Of a stretch of 64,000 nucleotides of DNA, positions 1-13,100 are shown piece after piece. Each line of letters begins with the position of its first letter. The stretch's first letter is position 1. The stretch is from Dipetalonema caudispina (Eukaryota > Nematoda > Chromadorea > Rhabditida > Onchocercidae). The notes beneath the pieces were generated by a model that was given only the letters and a program-made list of their open reading frames with translations, ran no database searches and was not told the DNA's origin. The stretch lies in assembly GCA_013365325.1 (NCBI GenBank), contig JABVXV010000266.1, forward strand, positions 1-64,000. The letters are read 5' to 3'. The position numbers and the translations under genes are program-made.

Positions 1-158
<158 letters not shown>

Positions 159-2174
159 AATTAAGCATTATGATAAAATTCCATTTATATTTTGACATAT
201 TATCAACGATAAGAAAATTATACTATTTGCTATTTTCAGTCAAAATTATAATTTACCAATATTTATCAGAAAAAGAAGTTTTAAAAAAAATATGTAAATG
301 TTTAAATGAAATAAATATATAATAATTTAGTCACTTATATACTTACCACATTAAATTAGCCTAATTATTATTAAAAACAAATTTATTCGTCATTTAACAT
401 ACTGCTTATTTATTGATTGTAGTATTTAATTAATTTGTTAAATAAACAACAACCTTTTCCTAATCATCCACCCTTTTCTGTCATTTTAAAATTTTTGGAT
501 CGTCCTTTCTTCTCTCTCTCTCATCTTCCCCAGTACATTCCCGCCTATCATCCTATCCCTCATTGACCCCAAGTCCATATGTTTTGACTAATTACAGTGT
601 CAGATGTTAAATAGGACACAATACCCAATTATTATATCTCTTTATAATTATCCCCAATTCTATTCCCGCTTATTGTAGGAGGAAAATTGTATGAAATAAA
701 TGATCTCTTTATAATTATCTCATATAAATATAGCTTAAAAATACCTGAATAGTTTGAAAAAAATCTATCCTAAACTTTACTATCTTTTTTTTTTTGTTGT
801 TGTTGGAAAAAATTGCATGCCATTTAACACTTACAATATTTGTATATATAATGAGCTGAAAATATTTAAAAAATAAATTTAAATAATTTATTCTTTTTTT
901 TATTACAATTTCAAATTTCTTATTTTGCATTTTTCAGTTTAATTTTTGTATATACTAATTTGTCATTCAATCAAATAATTTATATCGAATACAAAAAAAG
1001 ATAATGGAAAAGAACAGGAAAGAAGTAATACATATAGCAAAATTTAATAAGTTAAAAGGTGTGTACAATTTTGAATTCTTGATTGAAATTTCAATTAAAA
1101 ATTTTTGGCTGAAAGTACCGTACAGAAAATAATTCTCTCGAAGACAAAAAAAACCACTAATTTTTAAAGTTTCATACTTTTTTCAAAAATATTTTATCGT
1201 CAGTAAACAGACATTTTTGGATTAAATTACTAATTAAAAAAAAAAAATGTAGTAATTTTATGTTTTTCACAGAATTTTTTTAGCTAACTATCAAAATTGA
1301 TAAGCAAAGTTTTACTTGGATGATTTTTTCTATTTTCATCATCAACTTTTAGACAACAATCTAGCACTCATCTTTATTCTCTTAGTCCCAAACGGTCAAA
1401 GGTCAAATGAACAATTGCAATTATGGTGCACATTAGTAGTTGCAGCTTACTAAGAATAAGAGCATAAATTACGACCTCATCATATTTTTTTACGACTACT
1501 CTTTCAATTTTACCTCATTTCATTAATTCCCTATTGCTTACGAACTTCTTCCATAAGTATTTATTGCTTGAAATATGTTAATTAATATGAAAATAAACTA
1601 TGAAACAATTCCTTAATGTTGCACAACAATAAACAACAAACTGAACATAGCAAAAATTTCTACAAATATTGTTAAAATTTCCAAATAATCGTACCGAAAA
1701 ATTCCGTTACCGATATTAAAAAGTATTGATAGGAAAAGGGAAAAATAAATTTCAAGTTTTCAACAGATTTCGAATCTTTCTAAAATTTGAAAAATTCCTT
1801 GTTTGTGTATTTTTGGAGAGTAAAATTGAAAAAAAAAAAAAAAAAAAGAAGTGTTATGCAAAAAAACAGAAAGTGTAAGGGATGTGAAGGAAAATTGTTA
1901 AAAGGAATAAATAGGAGCGAATTCATTGCTGCTAATCAAATTTAAATCAAAATAATTGCTAAAGATCAGTTTCGCAATTTTCCAAATTATTTATAAAATG
2001 TGCAATCACTTTTAAATCATTTCATTTTTGTTTATCATTCCAGTTTTTTAATTCTTAAATTATCTTTTCTTTATTTAATAATTCTTTAATTATCTTTTCC
2101 TTCTCTCAGCAATTCTATTTTTGCATGATTCAATTATCGATTTTAATAATTTACAATAATTTCATTTTCTTTAT

Positions 2175-2213
<39 letters not shown>

Positions 2214-4043
2214 AAATGGGACGGCAAATTATTTGGCAAAAAAAAAAAAAAATGTGACGAATTTTTGAAGTAGCCATTGTTAGTATGTTTTACTACAAAT
2301 TTTCCTTCATCGATGATTATTTTCAATCATTTGCTCTTTTTTTAAAGCACATTTTAATTATTTCATTTTCGTTTTTTTTTTTTTTTTCTTTTTTTTTTAA
2401 GTAATTTTGGTAACTTTACCAAGAAAATGACCCCTAAGATTCACAACAAATAACAGTTACTCATTTGTATCGTGTAGATGTGTTCGCTTGCATACTGAAA
2501 GCTAAATAACATAGGACAGCTCTAACGGCTAACTGTTGAAATGGTCAGTCAAAAGATTGGACATGCTAAAATTAACACATCTTATGATTTCTTCTGAAGT
2601 TAATTTAAGTGTTTGCTGAATTTAAACAATTAAATTTTATATTAAGGTTACATTTGCATCTCAAAATGTTGTGCAAATTGATCTTTTAAAATCTTTTGAT
2701 AAAAAAAAATTAGAATTGAGTTAAATTTACAAGTAAAATTATTTTTGAAATAGACAATTGAAGTTTTAAAATATTTTGGATGTAATTTTTCTCATTAGTT
2801 GTTTAAATTTTAGTGAATTTTTGTTCGGCTTAGAGTTCAGTCCAAAGAAAAGGTCATTTTTTTTATATCATACAAAATATTTTACCCTCCCTCCAATTTT
2901 TCTATCGTAAAAATTGCTAAATACCTATGTTAGGTTGAAGGTCATTCATTTGTTAATGGTACTATTGCATGGATCAAAGGATATGATTTTTGAGGGAATG
3001 GGGAAGAATCTTTTGTGCAATTCTTTTTGTCCAACTTCATTCATTCCGAATTTCCTGAATTCTTCTCTATCGATCATTATTATTGTCAAATTCATTGCAA
3101 AAAAATTGCACAATTATTTAATTACATGTAAAGATTTTGTGTTTCATATTAAGCGGACGAAATTGAAATGAAATACGAAACATATAATGATCACATATAA
3201 TGAAATTGAATGTAAGCGTAGTTAAAATATACGGTTATTGAATTTAATATAAATACTTAAGCGGTATGATTAATCAATTTCATGTAATCATTTTCTAAAT
3301 CCATTTAAACATTTTCTGTTCCGTGTTTCGATTCACTTTCATTTATTCATTTAATGTATTACTTTTAAGGAGACTGACGAGCAAGTATAGTTAAATTTCG
3401 AATTTGTAACATTTAATTTCTGTTCTCGATATTCGTAAAAATCATTTATACTTAACAAATAATTTATTTATAAGTTGAATATCTTTCGATAATTTTCTTT
3501 CCGGTTGTCAGAAAAAATCCTATTTGTTATCTTAATATCGGTATTATTGAATTTCAACATTCTATTCAATCATAAGTTTAAAAACTGAACCTGTCTTTCC
3601 TTTTGTCAAATATCCCGCGGAATTTGTTTGAAATTCTGAGATATATGCTGGACATTTCAAAACATGTGTCAAAAGTTTTTAAAAATGAGAGAAAAATTTT
3701 GGCAAAAAAGTTTAAACCTTTAGGAAATAAATGCACGAAATTTCAATTTCATATAAATTCTAAATTTCGTTTTAATTAGATATATATGCTTAGCTAAATA
3801 AGCTGTATTAATGTATGTATTTTACTGCGTAAAAAATTTTAAAAAAAAAGTTTATGATATAATAATAAGTTTTATAAGTTTACTAAAACTTTGCTTTTCA
3901 ATTACTAATTGTAATTCAATACATTGGTACAGCGGTTTTTTTTTTTTTTCGTTTCTTGTATTTCATTTGAACGATTGATTTTAGACAGCTTGAAAAAAAA
4001 AAATAAAAGTTGCCAGAAATGAATTTTACTGGAAATATTTCAG
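159..4043. other. AT-rich intergenic region, no gene recognised
   Basis: I see no exon with a family signature here. Open frames such as 2914-3171 (+) have no recognisable domain. The stretch holds long poly-T runs (around 2178-2212) and a short less AT-rich patch at about 476-690. It is the 5' flank of the fibronectin type III gene that starts at 4071. Confidence 0.6.
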
Positions 4044-4070
4044 AATTTTTAATTCCAAAACGAAATTTCC
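4041..4070 (+). promoter_or_regulatory. Candidate trans-splice acceptor and short 5' UTR
   Basis: A TTTCAG acceptor ends at 4043, 27 bases before the ATG at 4071. No upstream exon is needed to open the frame. This fits a spliced-leader acceptor, although a cis-spliced 5' UTR exon further upstream cannot be excluded. Confidence 0.45.
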
Positions 4071-4367
4071 ATGATGTGGTCACAGATGTCAATGTTGGTA
4101 CTAGTTGCGGCGACACTAAAAGCATTTACGGTATTACCGTATGTACAAATTGATTTTGTTCATTATTTCAGATTAGCACAATGTGATGCTAAATGTGCTG
4201 AAAAGGTAATTAATTTCAAATCAAAATAAATAGTAATAATGATAATAATAACACTGGTAATAATAGTAATAACAATAGCAATAGTAATAATGATAGTAAT
4301 AATAATAATAATAACGGTAATATGATTAATAGAAATAATAATAGTTAATAATAATAATGATAATAAC

Positions 4368-4433
<66 letters not shown>

Positions 4434-5779
4434 CTGTATCATCACATGGGCATAATGTTATTTTCATTGATTGTTTAAAAATTGTTTTCTTTAATATTAT
4501 TTCGTATAAAGAGAGAAAAGGACAAGGAAAAGTGTTTTATTTTCGGAATTAATTTTTTTTTTTAATTTAATTCCTATATTGCTGTAAAAAAAGGAGTTTC
4601 GATAGAAATGAAACAAAGTTAATCATTATGGAATAATTTGTAGAATTTAAACGTTTAAATTAGCTCTAAATAAAGATAACAAGAAAAGAAATGAGAAAAT
4701 TAATTGCTTCTTCAAAGATATTTCAATTTTTCCACAAAATATCTTTTAGCGTTCCATACTGTATGAAAACTTTTTTCAACTTTTTTTTTTTCTTGCTTGA
4801 AAATAAATTCATTTTAGATTAGCTATTAGATAAAATTATTTGGATGCGAAAAGGAGAAATTATATAATAAAAAATTCCCATTTGAACTAAAATTCGGTGG
4901 GTAAAATTTGATTCGAATAACTTATTTCTATATCAGCAATACAGCGAAATTCATATTGTCAAATTGTTTCGTAACATGCAATCTTTGAATATTTAAAAAT
5001 ACGAATTGAATTAATTGAAGCAACATTAATTGCTTCCCTATGCACATCAGTTATGGAAATTAGAATAATTTAGCTTCATCTCTAGAAGCAATTAAATGCT
5101 GAAAACGATATTTCATGGTTGTGAAATAACTACTTTTTGAAGTAATTCAATATTTCGATTGTAAGATTTCAATTTGTTAGAAATGAAAGCAAAAAAAAAT
5201 GATTCAGTTATTTGTCAAATATTTTCCAATCGACAACTAATCGCTGAATTATTATTTCGAATTTTTGTATTTGACCTTAATCTCTTTATCCTTGATGAAA
5301 TTTTTTTTGTTGAGGTTTAATTTTGCTGAAAAGTTGCTTTAAAAGAATGAAATTAAATTGCTCCTCATATATGCAAATATTTCAGTATTCGAAATCAATC
5401 AAACGACGGTTAAATGATGGAACATTTATCAAATATTATGGAAATGATGGGGAACATTATAAACTTGTTAGTTAGTTGCAACTATTACTTTCTTTTGATT
5501 CTTCAATCTATCTGTTATTTTAATTTTTGAAATTATTCAAAATTAAACTAATTAATTTTAAAATGATGAATACTTATTTTATAATAATTATTTAATGTTT
5601 GGAAAAAAAAAAAAAAAGGAACATTTGTTGAGTTTTTTTCTTTCTTCTTTAAATAGAACAAAAGTGGGAAAAGAAATGTATTTTTAAATGTGTTAGAAAG
5701 GAAATAATTTAAGCATACTGTCATAAAATAACTATTTTTTACGATGTGAAAATATTTCGTACGATTGAACGGTAAAAAT

Positions 5780-5811
<32 letters not shown>

Positions 5812-8800
5812 GATTAATTGTTTCAAACATTTTTCGTATTTTTTCTTCAAAAGTCACTTTTATTCTAATAAAAATTTCAATTTTCAATGAATACATTATT
5901 TTATATTATATGCTTTCATCGAATGATTTATGTTTAATTGAATTATTTCAAAATTAACGATTGAAATTTTTGACAATCAATGATGATAATATAAATATTC
6001 CTACAGCAATAAACAAATGTATCACTTATTTAAATTAAAAAAAACAAGAAAACAAAAGGTTGAAATTTTTTATTGAAATAATTAAATTTCTTCTGATATA
6101 TTACAGTGTATAGCTGGTTGTAATCGACGACGAATAATTGCAAGAAGAGAAAAAAATGGTACAACAAATGCGCTAATGACAGGAATGCAATTTTGGATGG
6201 ATACGAATGCATATGCAAGTAAAATTTGAAATTAATTGGAGTAAATGAAATTCTGAAAATTTTAGATCATTGAAATAAACAATTCCAAAAATTTTAAAAA
6301 ATGAAATGAAATTACGAAATTTATTGCATCATTTTTTGGAATGAAATTTATTTGTTAAAATTTATTTTACACACGAATAATAGATCATAGTAACATGAAT
6401 TATCGATTATATTACTTTTTTCAAATGAAAATTTTCGAATTTGCTTGCACGATTTTGTTTCGCGCGTAAACCGATTTACCATTCATAAATGAATAATTAA
6501 ATTTATTTGTTGTAAAAGTTGGATACGGAAGAATGAATAATATATGAATGACTTACGATATAAAAATATAAACTTTTAAAAAATTAAAATTCAATAAATT
6601 TATGAAATTTCTAATGTTAACAAGACACTTTTCTAATCTTTTAATTTAATTTGAGAAATTTTTAGTAATTTAGTGAATAAAAATTGTTAACCCACATAAT
6701 TTTTGTAAGATTTCAGGTCGAACAGAACATTCACCCATTAAAAGTATTCAGTTAGGTTGTATGGATATTGTAACATCACAAGAATCTAATGATTTCGAGG
6801 ATACAATTGATGGCTTAATTTTTGTTAATGTTGACGAAACGAAACAATATCCGATCCGATACATTGTCCAATGGAAGCAACGAACATATGATGGTAGTCC
6901 AACCGAAGAAAATGGTTGGATTACTGCTTCGGTTTGTTTAAATTTCATTCATTTTTATCAAATATAAATTAGCAAAAGATAACATTTTTCCTTTCTATTG
7001 TTTTTCTCCTTTTTTTCTGAATTTTTTTGCATCTAACAAAATAAATTCAAATTTAAATATGACAATTTGTTTTCAAAAATTTCCTTTTTTTTTTTCTTTG
7101 AAAAAAAAAATTTTAACATTGTGGAAAATACTGTAAGCGTAAAAAAAAAAAAAAATTCTCTTCAATTTTTCAGATTGAATCAGAGCCAATATTTAAAGTT
7201 GAAGGTATGGTACCAGTAATGCAATATAGGTTTATGGTAACTGCTGTTGGTCCTGGTGGACGTTTAGGTGGTCCAATAATGAGCAATTGGGCGCAATCAT
7301 TAACAGTTGACGAAAAGCCACATCCACCTGGTATAATTTATTTTGATAATTTTTTATTGTTAGAAAATTAATGTTAATGTTGAAAAAAAAAATTTTGAAA
7401 TATAAATTTAATTCAAGTAAAAATTTGAATTATTGCGATAAAATAATCAAAAAAAAAGAGTGAATAAGCAAAAAAAAAAATACAGAAAATGTATTTGTGA
7501 TTTACCTTGAAATCTGCCGAAATAATTCCACTTCACTTTTTTTTCATATTTTTTCTTAGAAAAAAAAAAAAGGAGAAAAAAAAAGTTTTTTGAGAAAATG
7601 AATAGCTATTAAATTGATCTTCATATCAGTTATTTGATTTTTTTTTTTGCCTGATATTATTCATTTATTGATCACTCGACCTGAAACATATTTTCTACAA
7701 AATAAAGAAAAAAAAACAAGCAATTAATTACATATATACTAATCATTTTGTATTTAACATTTATAATTAGTTATCTTTTTGAATTAAAATTCTACTAATT
7801 TAAAACTAATTTTTTTTGATGAACCAAAAATTTTTAATGTTTTAGTGAAATATTTTGCACAATTTATGCTATCCTTCAACTGTTTTAGTTTAGCTTTTTT
7901 TTTTTTCTTTTTGTTCAGAGATTTTATAATTAAACAACAATCATACGATATGTTATCGATAATTTTAGCAATGGTTATCTTTGCCGTATAGTGTATATAA
8001 CAATAAAAATCGTAGTAAAAAATTTGAAATGATTAAATTTAAAAATTTATAAAAAAATTTTTGCTTTTTTTTTTTTGCAGTTGGACCAATGATGATAACA
8101 ACACAATACGATAATGAAAATGGCTTATGTGCATTAATAAAATGGTACGATTCACCGTATCAACGTGTACCATCACCGGATATTTCCGATGATAGGGTAG
8201 CATTGTTTGGTACCTGTCATTACAGTATTACCATACTTAATGAAACTACAGAAGAGACTGTACTAATAACATTGGTGAGTTTATAATTTTATTAGTTTAA
8301 AAATTAAAATGAAAATGTCTTTAATTTTTCGGTTTTGAGTTAAAAATTTTTGACTTTGAAAATTTTTTTGCATCAAAAGCATGCAATTTAGAGTGGAAAA
8401 TTTTTGCATATTCAGAATTATCGGAAAATTTGAGGAAATGTTGAATTTTTTCGCTTCAAATTTAAATTGCATATAGTTATTTCGACAAATTGTTTGATGG
8501 AATTGGGATTTTAAATCAATGAAATTTATACTGTTAATAAATTTCATCGCATAAAATTAATCTTTTTCCCAGAAATTTTCTGATTTTATGATAGAGCATC
8601 ATTCATTAATATTTTCTGCCATACGAAATTGCTTAAATGAAAATTCATATTTCATTTGTTAGAAATCCAAGATATATTTTCATATTTCTATTTCTAATAC
8701 AATTGTAAAGCTTTTTTAGGATAATGGAAATGGTATTTTGTTATCAAATTTGCAATTTTCAACGGAATATTCTGTAGCAGTTCGATCGATCTCATCAAAA

Positions 8801-10071
8801 GTGTTCGATTCATCATTGTTGTATCAAACAAATATGTCAAATATTGGTGATGCAAGTAACATATTGGAACAGAAATTCCTAACACCAGCATGTAATGAAG
8901 TATTTGGATCAGGAAGTCTCGAATGTGGTAAGTGAAGTAATTAATTATAAATTTCAACCCACTAAATTGTACAACTAATTAATCATTTTCTTTCTAAAAT
9001 AATTATAGATGATTTTATTTTATTTTTTTTTTTTTTTGTTTTAGCTCCTGAACCAGTTAAAAATTTGGAAGCATTGGTAAATTCTAATGGATCAGTGAAA
9101 ATTCAATGGATACCATCAAGTGAACCAAATGCTATTTTAGTTTATCAATTACTTTATCAATCGCTAACAAATCATCATGATTGCGATAAAGATCCTTCTA
9201 GCATTTATATCAATGCAGTTAGTTTTTTTGAATTGCTATATGTATAATCGATAAACTGAAATTATTCTAGACTCATTTTAGTCTTTTAGTTATATATATA
9301 TTAGGTTATTTATTTCCATATTTACACAAATGATGACCAAAAAATCCACCCAATATTTAAGTATTTAATATACGAAAAAATTTGTCCTATTAATCTGAAA
9401 TTAAAAATAGGAAAGCATCTAGGTTTGAATATTATATTAGTACTTGATAATTTGTTAAAATTTGAATGAAATTTATGATTGTTAGATTTTTATGTATGAA
9501 AAAATTTCTGTGAAGGGTAATTGGATTATAAAATTTTTGTAAGGCAATAATTAAGTTGCAATAATTTATGTTTAATAATATAAATAATCAAATATTACAT
9601 TATATACTACATATATAAATATATCGAATTATTGCATATTGTATTAATTGAAATTACGGTAAACTTTTAAAAAAAAAAAACAAAAATTGTAATAATTGGC
9701 AAATTTTTGTATATTGCGAATTATAAAACATTTTAATAATAAATTTTAATTCTACGTCTTTTTTTTTTTTTTTTAAGGGTTCAACAACTGCAGCAATACA
9801 ATTACATGGTCAAACACATTGTGAATATTCAATCAAATTAATCAATTATGATTTAATAGGACGTGAAGCTAGTAATGAAATAATCATTTGGTATCGACCA
9901 GATATTCGTGTATTTAATTCCAATCTAATTTATATTTATCCTATATTAGTACTTATTTCCATTATTATTTTATTAAAATGTTGCATATGTTTATGTTGCT
10001 CCAATTCTACAAAAAATCATTCAAACCTTCTATCAGATTGTAATAAAAAAAATACTGTGACAATTTTATGA
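4071..10071 (+). CDS. Fibronectin type III membrane protein, distantly anosmin-like
   Basis: Eight exons join in phase: 4071-4205, 6107-6218, 6717-6931, 7174-7330, 8081-8274, 8720-8927, 9045-9217 and 9778-10071, giving 495 residues. The start MMWSQMSMLVLVAATLKA looks like a signal peptide. Four cysteines spaced CxxxCxxxCxxxC follow (about residues 37-50). Then come about three fibronectin type III-like regions: about 100-205 (WKQRTYDG, then YRFMVTAVGPGG), 207-300 and 341-440. A hydrophobic span at about 447-466 is followed by CCICLCC and a short polar tail, so I infer type I topology with a possibly palmitoylated juxtamembrane segment. The order signal, Cys motif, FnIII repeats recalls anosmin-1/KAL-1, but I see no WAP domain and orthology is unproven. 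Such proteins usually act in cell adhesion or neurite guidance. Intron 1 is long and carries an (AAT)n tract. A poly-A signal lies at 10151-10156. Confidence 0.85.
4232..4433. repeat. (AAT)n microsatellite in intron 1
   Basis: Interrupted AAT/AGT/GAT trinucleotides become pure AAT towards 4433. The tract begins about 27 bases after the donor of exon 1 of the FnIII gene. Confidence 0.95.
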
Positions 10072-10150
10072 CAAATATAATATATTCCATTGTATTGTTT
10101 ACTTCTATGTATATTACAAATGTTATTGGGGGAAAAAAAAATTGGTGAAA

Positions 10151-10156
10151 AATAAA
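10151..10156 (+). terminator. Poly-A signal AATAAA of the FnIII gene
   Basis: Canonical AATAAA 80 bases after the stop codon at 10069-10071. Confidence 0.6.
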
Positions 10157-13100
10157 TTATGAAACTTTAATATCAAAATTTATACTTTAATTTCATGGTT
10201 TAATACGAAATCAAAAGTGTTTTTATTACTAATATTTCTTATATATGTTAGACAAAGAATGATTAAATTTGAATGAAAATTCTATTTCGTATATGCATTT
10301 CTTGTTGAGAAGTATATTTTAATTGGTTACAAGAAATTGTCAAAGAAAGAAATAAATTTTGTTCAGTTTTTTTTTTTCTCTCTCTCTCTCTCTCTTACAC
10401 ATTCTGTTGAATTTAAAAATTAGAAATTTGCTTTCTTTTTTTCATTTTTGTTGCTGTTTCTTTGGAGAAAAGAATATTTTCAAAAAATTCAAAATTTTTT
10501 CTTCTCAAATATTTTCATGAAAGTAATTAAACTAATCCGGTTTTCCCTTATTTAACATTCCAATTGTTACTGTCATTACAATTGCTCAAAATATTTTATT
10601 ACATTCTTTTGTGATTATTATTAATTAATTAATCAATTGTCCAGTGCAGTAATTAATTAATGCTTTCTTCATTTGCAAATATTTGCTAAATTAAATTTTT
10701 TGTTTATTTTAATATCATGCATTCATACCATATTTTATTAAATAAACAATGATATATTTTAAAATCAGTAAAATTTAGTAACAAAATATTTATCAATCAT
10801 ACATATCATAAATGAGCCTATAAAATACATCAACTTTAATGAGTTTATTCACAAATAAGACATTTTTTCAATCTTTCTTCTTCAAATTCTTTTTTTTCTT
10901 TCCAGCATTTCACTATTTTATTCCATGTAACAAAAGAAAAAAAAAAGTTATGTTGCATATTGGCTTAGGAAAAAAAAATTTTCAAAATAATTTAAGTTAT
11001 TGCTTCAAAAGGTTAAATTTGACATTTATTTTACTCAGTTAGTATCCATTTTGTTTATCATCTTTTAATGAACGTTGTTTATTTCACTGCTTGAAATAAA
11101 CAAATAGCTGAAAAGTTTTCTTGACGTTTTTGCGAAGTTCTTACTTTTCCTTTAGAAATTTCCTAATTTAAGAAAGGAAATAATTCGATGAAAATCTATT
11201 AATTGTTTAACATTTTCTCATCCTGCATTCATTCTAATAACATCTAATTTCAAGCTGTTATCCATCCGAAAGATTCATTAAGATTGATGATTAGATGAAA
11301 ATTGAAATTGAAATGAAATGAAATGAAATAAACTAACGGATTTTGCTAATAAAAGACGTTAATTAGATATAATGGACGACAAATGATTTCAATGCCTTTG
11401 TGAACAACAAAAGGCCTAATTTGCATATGCCAATTCCTGAATGTAAAACTAAATTCATCAACAAATATAAAGCTACAGATATTATAAATTATCCAATAAG
11501 TAAACAAAAAAAAAGGTTATTTGGGAAATGAAAAAAAAAAAGGAAGAAATAGAAAATTTTTACTCATAAAAATTACCGTATATGTTATAACGAGAATGTT
11601 AACAAATTAAAGAGAAGAAGAGAGAAATATTAAAGAATTAAATTGGTGAAAATTTAAGATAATCGCTTTAATTTTATTAAATTATTTAGTGCTTATGCTA
11701 GCATTGTTTTTAGACTAAAAGTTAAAAGAGAAGTGGAAAAATGAAAATGAAATTTAATTTTGTATTCTTATAATTCTTCTGGCAATGAATGATTTATTAT
11801 GACTAATCATATAATTCCCAAATTTAAGAGTTGTATTTTAATATTTCAATTTCTGGACAATACAAACACCATAAGGGAAAAAAGGAAGAAGAAAAGAGTT
11901 GAAAAATAGTTTTTGATAAATTTTTGAAAATTAACTAATGTAGTTTTTATTGAAGCTTTCTCTACCTTTTTTCATCATTTTTCTTTCTTTTTCGTTTTCA
12001 ATCATTATATTTATATGTTGGTGAATTCTTTGTCACTTTTAAATCACACTAATTAATTATTAACTAGTTACTTCCGAAAATCTATTCGATTACTAATTGT
12101 TGATATCTCATTCATTAATTAATTTATTTGACGCTATAAATAAAGAATTTTACAAGCTGATTTCTTTTTACACTACAAATATACGATTAATTAGCATATA
12201 TATGTTCAATATTTACTAAATGCTTAAAATAGTTAGCGGCATCTCTGATCCGATATGCAATACGGTAATTCGTTACATCGAGTAAACCACTGCACAATTC
12301 AGTAATTTGTGATACCGAATAATCCAGTAAACAATACAGTAATCCACAGTACTAAATGATGTTCAATGTATGGTGTCAAGTAATCCGATAAGAAATACAG
12401 TAATTTGTGATGCTACGTAATCTAATATTCAATGCAATATGGTTTACTGTAAGAAGATTTTTAATTCTTTTTTATTATACTTGTTCGTTTTTTCTTATTT
12501 TTCACCGCTTCATTTTACTTCTAACCAATCAATAGACCGTAATATTATAATAGAACTCTAATTCAAATTAGTTGATGCCGAATTTATTATTTTGATTTGA
12601 AAAACTTTTGTTTTATGAACAATGAAAGGCTTGACTGTCTACAGTTCATGCTTAATTCATAAATGATTTTATGAAGTTTTAATTGTAGCAATCATATTTA
12701 TTTGAACAAAATCTTTGACAATTAGTTATAAATCTTTTTAATTACCATTTTTTTTTTAAGTTAAAAGAAATTTTTCGCTGTTTGCTCATTAAAGGATGTT
12801 TTGCTTTCGGTTTTACTTATTCATAATATCTAATATTAATCATCTTATTTCGGTTTACTATAGTAGTTGTAGTAGGCAAACTTCGAAGTACTACAAACGG
12901 ATGGATAGTGTTGTACAGATACTTTATAAAACTTACAATACAACATTAAGTTTTACTGATCGAACAATTTATTTCCATATTATAAATCGAATAATAATTG
13001 ATGTTAACATTTTGAATGTAAAAATTTTAATTTTTATAATTCTTGCATTCCATATAGAAGAAAATTTTATATCGATATAATTAATTGTAATATCACATCA

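Noticed and set aside
2914..3171. 85-aa plus-strand open frame
   Set aside because: No signal peptide, domain or splice sites that connect it to a neighbour. Probably chance.
12796..13080. 94-aa plus-strand open frame in the gene-poor gap
   Set aside because: Composition is that expected of AT-rich random sequence (Ile, Phe, Asn, Tyr). There is no domain and no splice context.
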